From Candidatus Nanopelagicales bacterium (lineage in GTDB: Bacteria; Actinomycetota; Actinomycetes; Nanopelagicales; Nanopelagicaceae), in contig JAURGA010000012.1 in the NCBI GenBank assembly GCA_030834095.1, positions 1 to 37,585 of the forward strand: DNA of 37,585 nt. Direction: 5' to 3'. The position numbers and the translations under genes are program-made. Numbering within the stretch: position 1 is the first letter of the stretch; each line of letters opens with the position of its first letter. Under the pieces are notes generated by a model. That model was not told the origin of the DNA and did no database searches. It worked only from the letters and a program-made list of their open reading frames with translations. Shown piece after piece: positions 19,970-28,277 of this stretch.

Positions 19970-21703
19970 GTGCGAGTCAAGGTTAAGGGCGTCGATTCTT
20001 ACGGCCCCTCTTGCACATTTGAATTTAATCAGAAAAAACTAGAGGGCGTAGTCGGTGATTCGATTGCATCGGCGCTAATAAATTCTGGTGAATATGGTCT
20101 TCGAAATACTGAGGGGTCTGAGAAGCGTGGACTCTTCTGCGGTATGGGTGTCTGCAACGAGTGCATAGTAAAAGTAAATGGTGAAGAGGGTCTGCTTGCT
20201 TGCATGACTCCGCTAAAACCAGATATGGAGATAACAAATCAGGAGCAGCATATTTCAAAACCCAACTTTGAAACTGAACCTGAATTAAATCAGCTGCCTG
20301 AAATCAAGCTCTCCCCTCATGTTCTAGTAATTGGTGGTGGGCCAGCGGGCTTGAGCGTCGCTGCAAAATTAGGAAGTGCCGGAAAGCAAGTGCTTTTAAT
20401 TGACGAACGCAAATCATCTGGTGGCCAATACTTTAAACAGCCCGCTAGTGACTTTGAAATTTCAGAGGAGAAGTTAGATTCGCAGTATCGCAAAGGTAAG
20501 GCGCTAATCAGAAAGTTTGAAGCGAGTGGTGCAAAATCAATTTTTAATATGAGAATCTGGGGTGTTTTTGGGCCAGAAAAAATCTTGGGTTATGACAGTT
20601 CAAATCGCTATGTGATCACGCCAAAGCATATTGTCATTGCAACTGGTGCTTTTGAGCGCGGGTTCGTCTTTCCGGGTTGGACTCTTCCAGGAGTTCTTAC
20701 CACTGGTGCGGGCCAGAGTTTGTTGCGCAGTTATCTGGTATCCCCTGGCAACCGAGTAGCGATTGCTGGAAACGGTCCACTAAATATGCAGTTAGCCGCA
20801 GAGTTGATTCGGGCTGGTGTAGATGTAGCTGCACTTGCTGAAAGTGCAAAGCTCTTTAAGTTAAAGAATCTAATTCTCGGTGGACTTCTCTTCCTTAGGT
20901 CCCCGAAGCTGGCTTTAACTGGTGTCGGTTATCTATACACAATCGCAAAAGCTAAAACCAAAATATTGTCAGGCCATGTTGTCGCAAGAGTCGACGGCAA
21001 AGAGGCGGTAGAGACCGTTGAATTCAAGAGATTAGATAAATCAAATTCAAAGTCTTTCAATATCGATGCCATAACAATTGGCTACGGCTTCATCCCTTCA
21101 AATGAGATTGCCCGGCTCTTAGGGTGCGCTCACGAAGTAGATGATCGTTGGAAATATCTTGGCGCAAAGAAAACACTTAATGGATCGACAAGTGTTCCCA
21201 ACGTTTGGATTGCCGGAGATGGTTCAGGTATAAATGGCGCACAGGTTGCGCAATCAAGTGGCACTCTCCTTGCGCATTCGCTGCTGGCCCAAGATGGCGC
21301 CCGAAAATCTTTATCGGACCGCGTCTCCAAATTGGTGAGTTATATCCAGCTACGAAATCAACTCGGCTTCCAGAAAGTTTTATGGAAAATATTTAGCGCC
21401 CCAGTTTTAATCGATGAATTAGCAGAAGAAGATACCGTCGTATGTCGCTGCCTAAGTATCAGTTACGCCCAAGTTAAGGCTGGAATTTCTGAAGATACGC
21501 TAAGTGCAGGTGCATCAAAGCGGATTAGCCGAGTAGGCATGGGACGCTGTCAGGGTCGTTATTGCTCACCAGTAATCCAGAAATTGATCTCTGAAAACTC
21601 TGGTTATGACATAAGTGAGCGCTCAGGTTTTGCGCCGCAAATTCCGATTAAGCCAGTCGAAATTGGCGTTGTTGCATATGCGCAAGAGAGAACGAATGAG
21701 TAG
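19970..21703 (+). CDS. Fused 2Fe-2S/FAD oxidoreductase of HcnA-HcnB (opine/hydroxyproline oxidase) type
   Basis: A 577-residue protein joining two subunits that are usually separate. Residues 1-95 form an HcnA/OoxC-like ferredoxin domain with Cys57, Cys62, Cys65 and Cys78 (CGMGVCNEC...C). From about 115 an FAD-dependent pyridine-nucleotide-type reductase domain begins with VIGGGPAGLSVAAKLGSAGK, and contains a second nucleotide site near ALAESAK. The C-terminus has a BFD-like 2Fe-2S motif with Cys492, Cys494, Cys527 and Cys532 (VCRC...GRCQGRYC). Such proteins are partners in hydrogen cyanide synthase, octopine/nopaline oxidases and D-hydroxyproline dehydrogenases, where the third subunit (HcnC, DAO fold) oxidises the substrate. 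A GTG start has AGGAG eight bases upstream. The likely catalytic partner is encoded at the right edge of the window. Substrate unknown. Confidence 0.87.
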   Translation: MRVKVKGVDSYGPSCTFEFNQKKLEGVVGDSIASALINSGEYGLRNTEGSEKRGLFCGMGVCNECIVKVNGEEGLLACMTPLKPDMEITNQEQHISKPNFETEPELNQLPEIKLSPHVLVIGGGPAGLSVAAKLGSAGKQVLLIDERKSSGGQYFKQPASDFEISEEKLDSQYRKGKALIRKFEASGAKSIFNMRIWGVFGPEKILGYDSSNRYVITPKHIVIATGAFERGFVFPGWTLPGVLTTGAGQSLLRSYLVSPGNRVAIAGNGPLNMQLAAELIRAGVDVAALAESAKLFKLKNLILGGLLFLRSPKLALTGVGYLYTIAKAKTKILSGHVVARVDGKEAVETVEFKRLDKSNSKSFNIDAITIGYGFIPSNEIARLLGCAHEVDDRWKYLGAKKTLNGSTSVPNVWIAGDGSGINGAQVAQSSGTLLAHSLLAQDGARKSLSDRVSKLVSYIQLRNQLGFQKVLWKIFSAPVLIDELAEEDTVVCRCLSISYAQVKAGISEDTLSAGASKRISRVGMGRCQGRYCSPVIQKLISENSGYDISERSGFAPQIPIKPVEIGVVAYAQERTNE

Positions 21704-21803
21704 GCGCGGAATTTACCTATCAACATCTAAGAAATTGGGTACTCAGCCCCTGCCAATGTAAGTATTCTTCCACTCTTAAAGGCAGAACTATTTAGGGAGA
21801 ACC

Positions 21804-22586
21804 ATGGACGAGAAGGAATTAGCTAGGTCCAAAGATTTCGTTCAATCTTTAGGGCGCGGCCTTTCGATCATGAAAATATTTAGCGCCGAGAATCCAAGGC
21901 TTACACTCTCTGAAGTCGCTGAATTAACCGGATATACCCGCGCAACAGCTAGAAGGTTTCTCCTAACTCTAGAATCACTTGGTTATGTCGGAAGCACTGA
22001 AAGACATTTTTACCTAAAATCTCAAGTTCTTACTCTGGGATATGCCTACTTGTCCTCCTTCAGCTTGGTCTCAATTGCGCAGATGCATCTTGAAGAATTA
22101 TCTGCGGACCTACGAGAATCCTGTTCAGCTTCGGTGTTGGAAGGTGAGAACGTAATTTATGTCTGCCGGGTTACTGCAAACCGAATTATGACGATCAACT
22201 TAGCGGTCGGAACCCAGTTGCCGGCTTATTGCACTTCCATGGGAAGAGTTCTGCTTGCATCCATGAAGCCAGCAGAAATTGATTCCTATTTCGCAAATGC
22301 CAAGTTAGAGAAGTTAACTTCAAAGACTGTCACCGATGAAGCAAAACTCCGGACAATTGTTGAACAAGTTCGCAAAAATGGTTATTCCATAGTTTCGGAT
22401 GAACTCGAGGAAGGCTTGGAATCTGTTTCCGTGCCAATTCACAGCAGAGATGGGAAAGTCCTTGCTGCTGCAAATATAAGTGCCCATGCAACCCGTGTTA
22501 GCGTCGATAAATTGCAGAACGAGTTCCTACCAAAACTCCAAAAGGCTGTAAAAGAGATAGAAAAAGCTCTTGCTATGCAATCGTAA
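21804..22586 (+). CDS. IclR-family transcriptional regulator, PcaR/PobR-like subgroup
   Basis: A 260-residue regulator. The N-terminal winged helix spans about residues 10-75, beginning SLGRGLSIMKIFSAENPRLTLSEVAELTG with recognition helix TRATARRFLLTL, and continuing LGYVGS...YLKSQVLTLGYAYLSS. The C-terminal effector domain includes SCSASVLEGENVIYVCRV, VGTQLPAYCTSMGRVLLA and ELEEGLESVSVPI. The LGYAYLSS and RIMTINLAVGTQLPAY segments are characteristic of the PcaR/PcaU/PobR subgroup that controls aromatic and beta-ketoadipate catabolism. It sits between the fused oxidoreductase and the aminotransferase genes, same direction, with GGGAG before the ATG. It is the only transcription factor in the right-hand cluster and most likely controls it; whether it activates or represses is not known. 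Confidence 0.93.
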   Translation: MDEKELARSKDFVQSLGRGLSIMKIFSAENPRLTLSEVAELTGYTRATARRFLLTLESLGYVGSTERHFYLKSQVLTLGYAYLSSFSLVSIAQMHLEELSADLRESCSASVLEGENVIYVCRVTANRIMTINLAVGTQLPAYCTSMGRVLLASMKPAEIDSYFANAKLEKLTSKTVTDEAKLRTIVEQVRKNGYSIVSDELEEGLESVSVPIHSRDGKVLAAANISAHATRVSVDKLQNEFLPKLQKAVKEIEKALAMQS

Positions 22587-22684
22587 TAATGGATTTAGCA
22601 AAATAGGCTAGACACCTCATTCCAGACTCGCTAGATTTGAAGCGGTCTAAAATCCGCATTACGAACAGAAATGGTGGCATTTGA

Positions 22685-24070
22685 ATGGGTAAAGATTCGG
22701 GACTTTCACTTACCGAAAAAGATAAAAATTTCTTCTTCCATCCATTCACGGCTCTAAAGTCGCATGCGTCAACTGGTGGACGAATTATCGTTGAAGGTAA
22801 AGGTTCGACACTTACTGATTCTGAAGGAAACAAATTACTCGATGCCATGGCTGGCTTGTGGTGTGTAAATCTTGGTTACGGCAATACTGAACTTGGGGAA
22901 GCAATTCACGACCAAGTTAAAAAGCTCTCCTACTATCACACCTTCTCTGGAATGAGCACAGATCTTGCTGCGCAACTCTCGGAGCGAATTATCAATATGT
23001 GTCCAGTGCCAATGTCAAAAGTTTTCTTCGGCAACAGCGGGTCTGATGCAAATGACACCCATGCAAAAATTATCTGGTTCTACAACAACGCACTTGGCCG
23101 TCCACAGAAAAAGAAGATTATTTCGCGCCACCGCGGTTATCACGGTGTAACCGTTCTATCTGCAGGTCTTACCGGCTTAACTAATTTGCACGAAGGCTTC
23201 GATTTGCCGCTTGACATGATTAGACATGTTCGCCCACCACATCGACTTTGGGAGAAAGCGACGGGTGCAACTGATGCTGAATTCTCACAGACTTTGGCTG
23301 ATGAACTAGAAGCAATGATTATTAAGGAAGGTCCAGACACGGTTGCGGCATTTATAGCTGAACCTGTGCAAGCTGCGGGTGGTGTGATTGTTCCACCAAG
23401 TGAATACTTCCCAGCAATTCAGAAGGTGCTTAAAAAATATGATGTTCTTCTAATTGCAGATGAAGTAGTAACTGCATTCGGACGCCTAGGAAAAATGTTT
23501 GGAACAAGCGTTGTTGGCATGGAGCCTGATTTGATGACCATTGCTAAGGGTCTGACCTCGGCATACATCCCACTTTCTGGATCAATCGTTTCTGAAAAAG
23601 TTTGGCAAGTCTTGCGCGATGGAAGCGAGAAGTACGGCGCCTTCGGTCACGGCTATACCTATTCAGCTCACCCAATTGCTGCTGCTTGTGCACTTAAAAC
23701 TTTAGAGATTGTCGAGCGCGATAACTACGTAGGTATGGCGGCTAAGAAGGGTGTTGTCTTGCATCAACTTCTACAAACTCATTTCGCAGATCATCCACTT
23801 GTTGGCGAAATTCGTGGCCAAGGTTTAATTGGCGCAGTTGAACTAGTTGCAGATCGAGATAAGCCAGAAGCATTTGATCCTTCGCTAAAGATTGCACCAA
23901 GAGTTGCTAAGCGTTCAATGGAACTTGGCGTAATTACTCGCGCCCTTCCTGCTGCGGATACCGTTGCATTTTCACCACCATTTATTGTCACTGACTCTGA
24001 ACTCGAAACTATGGTTAAAACAGTCCGCAAGGCGGTTGATGAAATAGCCAAAGAAATCGGACGCATGTAA
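22685..24070 (+). CDS. Class III (omega-amino acid) aminotransferase
   Basis: A 461-residue PLP enzyme of aminotransferase class III, the group containing putrescine-, beta-alanine-, taurine- and GABA-pyruvate transaminases. LLDAMAGLWCVNLGYG starts the fold. GNSGSDANDTHAKI (residues 116-129) binds the PLP phosphate, and RHRGYHG follows at 149-154. The Asp contacting the pyridine nitrogen is Asp259 in LIADEVVTAFGR, and the Schiff-base Lys288 is in TIAKGLTSAYIPLSG. The sequence looks closest to the SpuC-like broad omega-transaminases. It would move an amino group from a terminal amine, or from an amino acid, to pyruvate or another keto acid. It is followed 3 bp later by the AcoX-like gene and then by the GcvP-like pair, so these four genes are likely one transcript. 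Confidence 0.92.
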   Translation: MGKDSGLSLTEKDKNFFFHPFTALKSHASTGGRIIVEGKGSTLTDSEGNKLLDAMAGLWCVNLGYGNTELGEAIHDQVKKLSYYHTFSGMSTDLAAQLSERIINMCPVPMSKVFFGNSGSDANDTHAKIIWFYNNALGRPQKKKIISRHRGYHGVTVLSAGLTGLTNLHEGFDLPLDMIRHVRPPHRLWEKATGATDAEFSQTLADELEAMIIKEGPDTVAAFIAEPVQAAGGVIVPPSEYFPAIQKVLKKYDVLLIADEVVTAFGRLGKMFGTSVVGMEPDLMTIAKGLTSAYIPLSGSIVSEKVWQVLRDGSEKYGAFGHGYTYSAHPIAAACALKTLEIVERDNYVGMAAKKGVVLHQLLQTHFADHPLVGEIRGQGLIGAVELVADRDKPEAFDPSLKIAPRVAKRSMELGVITRALPAADTVAFSPPFIVTDSELETMVKTVRKAVDEIAKEIGRM

Positions 24071-24073
24071 TAA

Positions 24074-25261
24074 ATGCAAAAGCCTGGTGTTTTGAAGATT
24101 GGATTATTGATAAATCCAATCGCAGGCATGGGCGGCAAAGTTGGGCTACACGGAACTGATGATTCACTAGCCGAGCGCGCTAAAGAGCTTGGCGCAAAGA
24201 GCGCCTCAACAGAGCGCGCTGCAAGAGCAATTAAGGCCCTGCTGCCTCAAGGCGAAAAGATTTCTTTTTATGCGCCATCTAAAGCTATGGGAGCGGATTT
24301 ACTTCAATCCTTCAATATTGATTGTCAGAAAATCTACGAAACTGACAGCCTGAAAACATCTTCGGAAGATACAAAAGCGGCAGCCCTTGCCTTTCAAGCA
24401 CAGGGCGTCGATTTAATTCTCTTTGCGGGTGGAGATGGAACCGCACGGGATATCTTCTCAGTTGTTGGCGAAGCTATTCCGATCTTGGGAATTCCCGCAG
24501 GTGTAAAGATGCGAAGTGGCGTCTTTGCAAATTATCCGGAAGAAGCTGCTGAGATTATTCTGGATGCCATTGCTTCAATCGAAAGTAGCAAAGAATTAGA
24601 GTTTGCTAATACCGAGATTTTGGATCTCACGGATTCAGAGCTCGATTATTCTCAATCTCACTACTTTGGCAGTGCCAGAACTTTTTCAGCGCCAAGCAAG
24701 ATAACTAGCCCAAAGGTTAATTCCAATGCGAGCAGCGATGTTGCGCTCAAGGAGCTCGCAAAACATTTGTCATCCGAACTTGCGAAAGATCGACTCTATT
24801 TTTTTGGACCTGGCAGAAGTGCAAAATTAATCCTTAATGAATTGGGTCTCACTGATTCAGGACATTCCCTTGCTGGAGTAGATGCCCTTTTTGACGGCGA
24901 ACTCATCGGAGAGGATCTTGATGAGAGTCAGATTCTTGAGCTTATAAGTTCGCATTCAAAAGCGGCAGAGCCCTTTATATTTCTAGGCGTTATCGGCGGG
25001 CAAGGATTCTTGCTAGGCAGAGGTAACCAACAGTTGAGCCACCAGGTCATGTCACGTATTGGGGCAGATAATGCTTTTGTATTGGCGAGTGCCAGCAAAA
25101 TGACCGGAACCGTGCCGACCCGGCTTTATGTGGACTTTGAAGATGCTCTTTCCAAGAAGCTATTTCCAGATTTTATTCAAGTTCACGTTGCGAAAAATCG
25201 AACCCTAGTATGTAAAGTTGTCTCATCAGGATTTGTTCCAAATAGCGTTAAAGCCAGTTGA
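24074..25261 (+). CDS. AcoX-like / NAD-kinase-fold protein (COG3199 type)
   Basis: A 395-residue protein of the predicted ATP-NAD kinase family that includes AcoX of acetoin catabolism. The N-terminal signature KIGLLINPIAGMGGKVGLHGTD is nearly diagnostic. The kinase loop GGDGTARD occurs at residues 119-126. A downstream segment with LGIPAGVKMRSGVFA also fits the family. The C-terminal half includes a GGQGFLLGRGNQQLS motif. The biochemical role of AcoX has not been firmly set, as far as I know; the NAD-kinase loop predicts binding of ATP and a nucleotide or small polyol substrate. No ribosome-binding site is seen, and the start is 3 bp after the aminotransferase stop, so translation is probably coupled. 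Its setting beside a GcvP-like pair rather than acetoin dehydrogenase is the interesting point. Confidence 0.85.
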   Translation: MQKPGVLKIGLLINPIAGMGGKVGLHGTDDSLAERAKELGAKSASTERAARAIKALLPQGEKISFYAPSKAMGADLLQSFNIDCQKIYETDSLKTSSEDTKAAALAFQAQGVDLILFAGGDGTARDIFSVVGEAIPILGIPAGVKMRSGVFANYPEEAAEIILDAIASIESSKELEFANTEILDLTDSELDYSQSHYFGSARTFSAPSKITSPKVNSNASSDVALKELAKHLSSELAKDRLYFFGPGRSAKLILNELGLTDSGHSLAGVDALFDGELIGEDLDESQILELISSHSKAAEPFIFLGVIGGQGFLLGRGNQQLSHQVMSRIGADNAFVLASASKMTGTVPTRLYVDFEDALSKKLFPDFIQVHVAKNRTLVCKVVSSGFVPNSVKAS

Positions 25262-25291
25262 TATGTTCGCAAAACTGAGAGGAAAGTAATA

Positions 25292-26707
25292 ATGGAGAAG
25301 AATAAGGATTTGCCGACACCACATCCTTTTATGGCGAACTCCGCGGAGGCGAGCTTCAATGAAATGCTAAAGGTTGCAAATGTAACCGACATTGACGAAT
25401 TATTTGAGCAGATTCCAAAAGATCATGTTTTCAAGGGCGACTGGAATTTCGATCCACAAATTCCCTCCGAAGCTGCGCTCTACAAGCATCTAACGAGAAT
25501 TCTTAGAAAGAACTCATCTGCCGAAGAAAACTTAAATTTCCTTGGTGCGGGTTGTTGGCAACATTACGTTCCAGCAATTTGTGATGAAATGGTCACAAGA
25601 ACTGAATTCCTGACTCCGGTTTGGGGAACTCCATCTTCTGATCACGGTCGAAATCAAGTCTGGTTTGAATTCCAGAGCCAGATTGGTGAATTAGTAGGAA
25701 TGGAATTCGTTGGGCTACCGCTCTACAGCTTTGGAACAGCCGGTGGTCACGCAATTCGAATGGCAGCACGAATCAATAAGCGCAGCAAAGTATTGGTTCA
25801 ATCTTCAATTGACCCTGAACGTCTTGCAGTTTTCAAAACTTACTGCGGTTACCCAGAATTAGATGGTTATCTTGAAATCGTCATGGTCGATATAGATGCA
25901 AAAACTGGACGCATAAACCTTGATGATCTAAAGGCAAAGATTTCAAAAGATGTCTCTTCGCTCTACTTCGACAATCCAAATTATCTAGGAGTCATTGAAA
26001 GCGAAGCTAAAGAGATAGCGAAAATTGCCCACGATGCTGGCGCAGAGGTAATCATTGGTGTTGATCCAATCTCACTTGGCGTCCTGCCGTCCCCGAGCGA
26101 ATATGGCGCAGACATTGTGGTTGGCACGACTCAACCAATGGGTGTTCACATGAATGCTGGTGGTGGCGTAGGTGGATTCATCGCCACAAGAGATGATGAA
26201 AAATATGCCCACGAGTATCCAACTCTGCAAGTAAGTTTGACCGGAACTTCCGAGCCAGGTGAAATGGCATTTGGTCTAACCCTCTTCGAACAATCTTCAT
26301 ACGGATCTAGAGAGCACGGTAAAGATTGGACTGGTAACTCGGTCTATCTCTGGACTGTTGCAAATGCGACTTACATGTCACTACTTGGACCAAATGGTTT
26401 TGCAGAAATTGGTAAGACAATTCTGCAACGCAGCCACTACGCAGCAAAGAAGCTTGCTGAGATTCCAGGAATCTCTGTGACTTGGCCATCAGGTTTCTTC
26501 AAAGAGTTCGTAGTCAATTTTGATGGCACAAAGAAAAAAGTATCTGAAATAAATAAATCACTTCTATCAAAGAAGATTTTTGGTGGAAAAGATCTCTCTG
26601 GAGACTTCCCGCATTTAGGACAATCTGCGCTTTACTGTGTAACCGAGATTCATACCTTGGAGGATTTAGATTCCTTAGTTTCTGCAATAAAGGAGGTAAC
26701 AAAATGA
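25292..26707 (+). CDS. Divergent glycine dehydrogenase subunit 1-like PLP-fold protein (GcvPA-like)
   Basis: A 471-residue protein of the GcvP N-terminal (subunit alpha) family; canonical GcvPA is about 450. Conserved backbone features remain: NLNFLGAGCWQHYVPAICDEMVTRTEF near residues 83-110, FEFQSQIGELVGMEFVGLPLYS, SVSSLYFDNPNYLGVIE-type strand, EVIIGVDPISLGVLPSPSEYGADIVVG, then GVGGFIATRDDE. Signature segments differ: canonical YTPYQPEISQG is replaced by LTPVWGTPSSDHGRNQ, and the DGAT segment by SFGTAGG. This subunit lacks the PLP lysine, as is normal. The stop overlaps the GcvPB-like start by 4 bp (ATGA), so a heterodimer is expected. No gcvH, gcvT or lpd is nearby, so it is unlikely to belong to the normal glycine cleavage system. 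Reaction unknown. Confidence 0.82.
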   Translation: MEKNKDLPTPHPFMANSAEASFNEMLKVANVTDIDELFEQIPKDHVFKGDWNFDPQIPSEAALYKHLTRILRKNSSAEENLNFLGAGCWQHYVPAICDEMVTRTEFLTPVWGTPSSDHGRNQVWFEFQSQIGELVGMEFVGLPLYSFGTAGGHAIRMAARINKRSKVLVQSSIDPERLAVFKTYCGYPELDGYLEIVMVDIDAKTGRINLDDLKAKISKDVSSLYFDNPNYLGVIESEAKEIAKIAHDAGAEVIIGVDPISLGVLPSPSEYGADIVVGTTQPMGVHMNAGGGVGGFIATRDDEKYAHEYPTLQVSLTGTSEPGEMAFGLTLFEQSSYGSREHGKDWTGNSVYLWTVANATYMSLLGPNGFAEIGKTILQRSHYAAKKLAEIPGISVTWPSGFFKEFVVNFDGTKKKVSEINKSLLSKKIFGGKDLSGDFPHLGQSALYCVTEIHTLEDLDSLVSAIKEVTK

Positions 26708-28260
26708 TTAAGTCAAAGATTCGTAAGTATCACGCCCCGGTTTGGGATGAGCCCCTTGTTATGCAGATGGGCCAGAGCGGTCGCCGCGGATCAATTGCGC
26801 CGAAGACTGAGTCAAAAATTGCTGACACTGTTGGCAACGCTCTAGATCTGCTGCCTGCAGGCATGAAGCGAGCTAATCCCCTAAATCTTCCCGAACTATC
26901 CGAGTTTGAAGTTCAACGTCATTATTTACATCTGTCCCAACAAACTCTGGGAATGATGGGAATCAGCTTGTTCGGAACTTGCACAATGAAATACAACCCA
27001 AGAGTTAATGAGCGAATTGTTTACCAACCATTCGTAGCTGAAATGCACCCTCATCAAGATCCAGAAACAATGCAGGGAATCTTGGAAGTTGTTAATCGCT
27101 TTGATCACTTGCTTCGCAAGTTATCGGGTCTAGATAAGTTCGTATTCCAAGCAGGAGGTGGCGCAGATGCTGCTTACACTCAAGCTTGTATGACTCGGGC
27201 ATATCACGCATCACGTGGTGAACTCGAGCAACGAAATGAAATCATCACTACTGCGCAAGCACACCCATGCAATCCAGCTACTGCAGCTGCTGCCGGCTTT
27301 AAAATAATCACGCTGCCTCTTGAAGATGACGGTTTTCCTTCAGTCGAAGCGCTAAAGGCTGTAGTTTCCAATCGCACTGCTGCTTTGATGGTAAATAATC
27401 CAGACGATATCGGAATCTACAATCCACATATCAAAGAGTGGGTAAAGATTGTTCATGATGCTGGCGGGCTATGTTTCTATGACCACGCTAATTTCAACGG
27501 TGTTATGACTCGTATTCGCGCAGCTGATATTGGTTTCGATGCCTGTATGTATATGTTGCATAAGACATTCGGTGGACCTAAGGGTGGTGGCGGCCCTGCC
27601 GTCGGTGCTTATGGATGTAACGAAAAATTGATTCCATTCCTAGCTGGTCCAACCGTCGAGACAAATGCTGATGGCAGCTTCTACCTTAAAGAAGGTGGCG
27701 AAAATAGCGTTGGCCGAATCCGCGAATTCTTAGGAAACATTCCAACAGTTATTCGCGCTTATTCATGGACCAGATCTATGGGCATAGAAGGTCTGCGCGA
27801 TGCTGCAAATATTTCAGTTCTTGCCAACAACTATATGGAGAAAAGACTCCTTGAAATTCCTGGAATCACAAAAGGTATGCCTGATGTAAAGGGTCGCCGT
27901 CTAGAGATGACTCGATACAGCTTGGGTGAACTAACTGCGGATACCGGAGTCTCCTGCTTCGATGTTCAGAATCGGATGACCGATTACGGAGTTGATGCTT
28001 ATTGGTTAAGCCACGAACCATGGTTTATTCCAGAACCATTTACACCTGAAGCTGGTGAATTGTGGTCGGTAGAAGATATCGATTATTGGATTGATGTTCT
28101 TGAAACAGTCTGTAATGAAGCAAGAACTAATCCAGAGTTAGTCAAGACTTCACCACATAACCAGGTTGTTCACAAGCAGAATTCAACGAACTTGAGCGAT
28201 CCTGCTAAGTGGGCGACCACCTGGCGCGCGTACAAGCGCAAATACGGAGTCACTAATTGA
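26704..28260 (+). CDS. Divergent glycine dehydrogenase subunit 2-like PLP enzyme (GcvPB-like)
   Basis: A 518-residue catalytic partner of the preceding gene. The PLP lysine is Lys287 in MLHKTFGGPKGGGGP, identical in layout to GcvP. Asp260, which contacts the pyridine nitrogen, is kept but in DHAN rather than canonical DGAN. The ring-stacking His187 is kept but in QAHPCNPATA rather than SAHGTNPAS. GTCTMKYNPRVNE at 91-103 matches the GcvPB glycine-loop region. A C-terminal segment (residues 440-518) includes an unusual tail, HNQVVHKQNSTNLSDPAKWATTW. The combination of a preserved PLP scaffold and altered substrate-loop residues argues for a decarboxylase or lyase acting on an amino acid other than glycine, or with a different acceptor than lipoyl-GcvH. 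This is inference; no substrate can be named. Confidence 0.85.
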   Translation: MIKSKIRKYHAPVWDEPLVMQMGQSGRRGSIAPKTESKIADTVGNALDLLPAGMKRANPLNLPELSEFEVQRHYLHLSQQTLGMMGISLFGTCTMKYNPRVNERIVYQPFVAEMHPHQDPETMQGILEVVNRFDHLLRKLSGLDKFVFQAGGGADAAYTQACMTRAYHASRGELEQRNEIITTAQAHPCNPATAAAAGFKIITLPLEDDGFPSVEALKAVVSNRTAALMVNNPDDIGIYNPHIKEWVKIVHDAGGLCFYDHANFNGVMTRIRAADIGFDACMYMLHKTFGGPKGGGGPAVGAYGCNEKLIPFLAGPTVETNADGSFYLKEGGENSVGRIREFLGNIPTVIRAYSWTRSMGIEGLRDAANISVLANNYMEKRLLEIPGITKGMPDVKGRRLEMTRYSLGELTADTGVSCFDVQNRMTDYGVDAYWLSHEPWFIPEPFTPEAGELWSVEDIDYWIDVLETVCNEARTNPELVKTSPHNQVVHKQNSTNLSDPAKWATTWRAYKRKYGVTN

Positions 28261-28277
28261 TTTCAAGAGGAATTTAA

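Noticed and set aside
22620-22665. GCGG-TCTAAAAT-CCGC before the aminotransferase gene as an IclR operator.
   Set aside because: The inverted arms are only four bases long and no second copy was found near other cluster promoters.
24074-25292. Possible glycine riboswitch ahead of the GcvP-like genes.
   Set aside because: Only a 30-base gap separates the AcoX-like gene from the GcvPA-like gene, too short for a glycine aptamer, and no such fold was recognised upstream of the aminotransferase gene.
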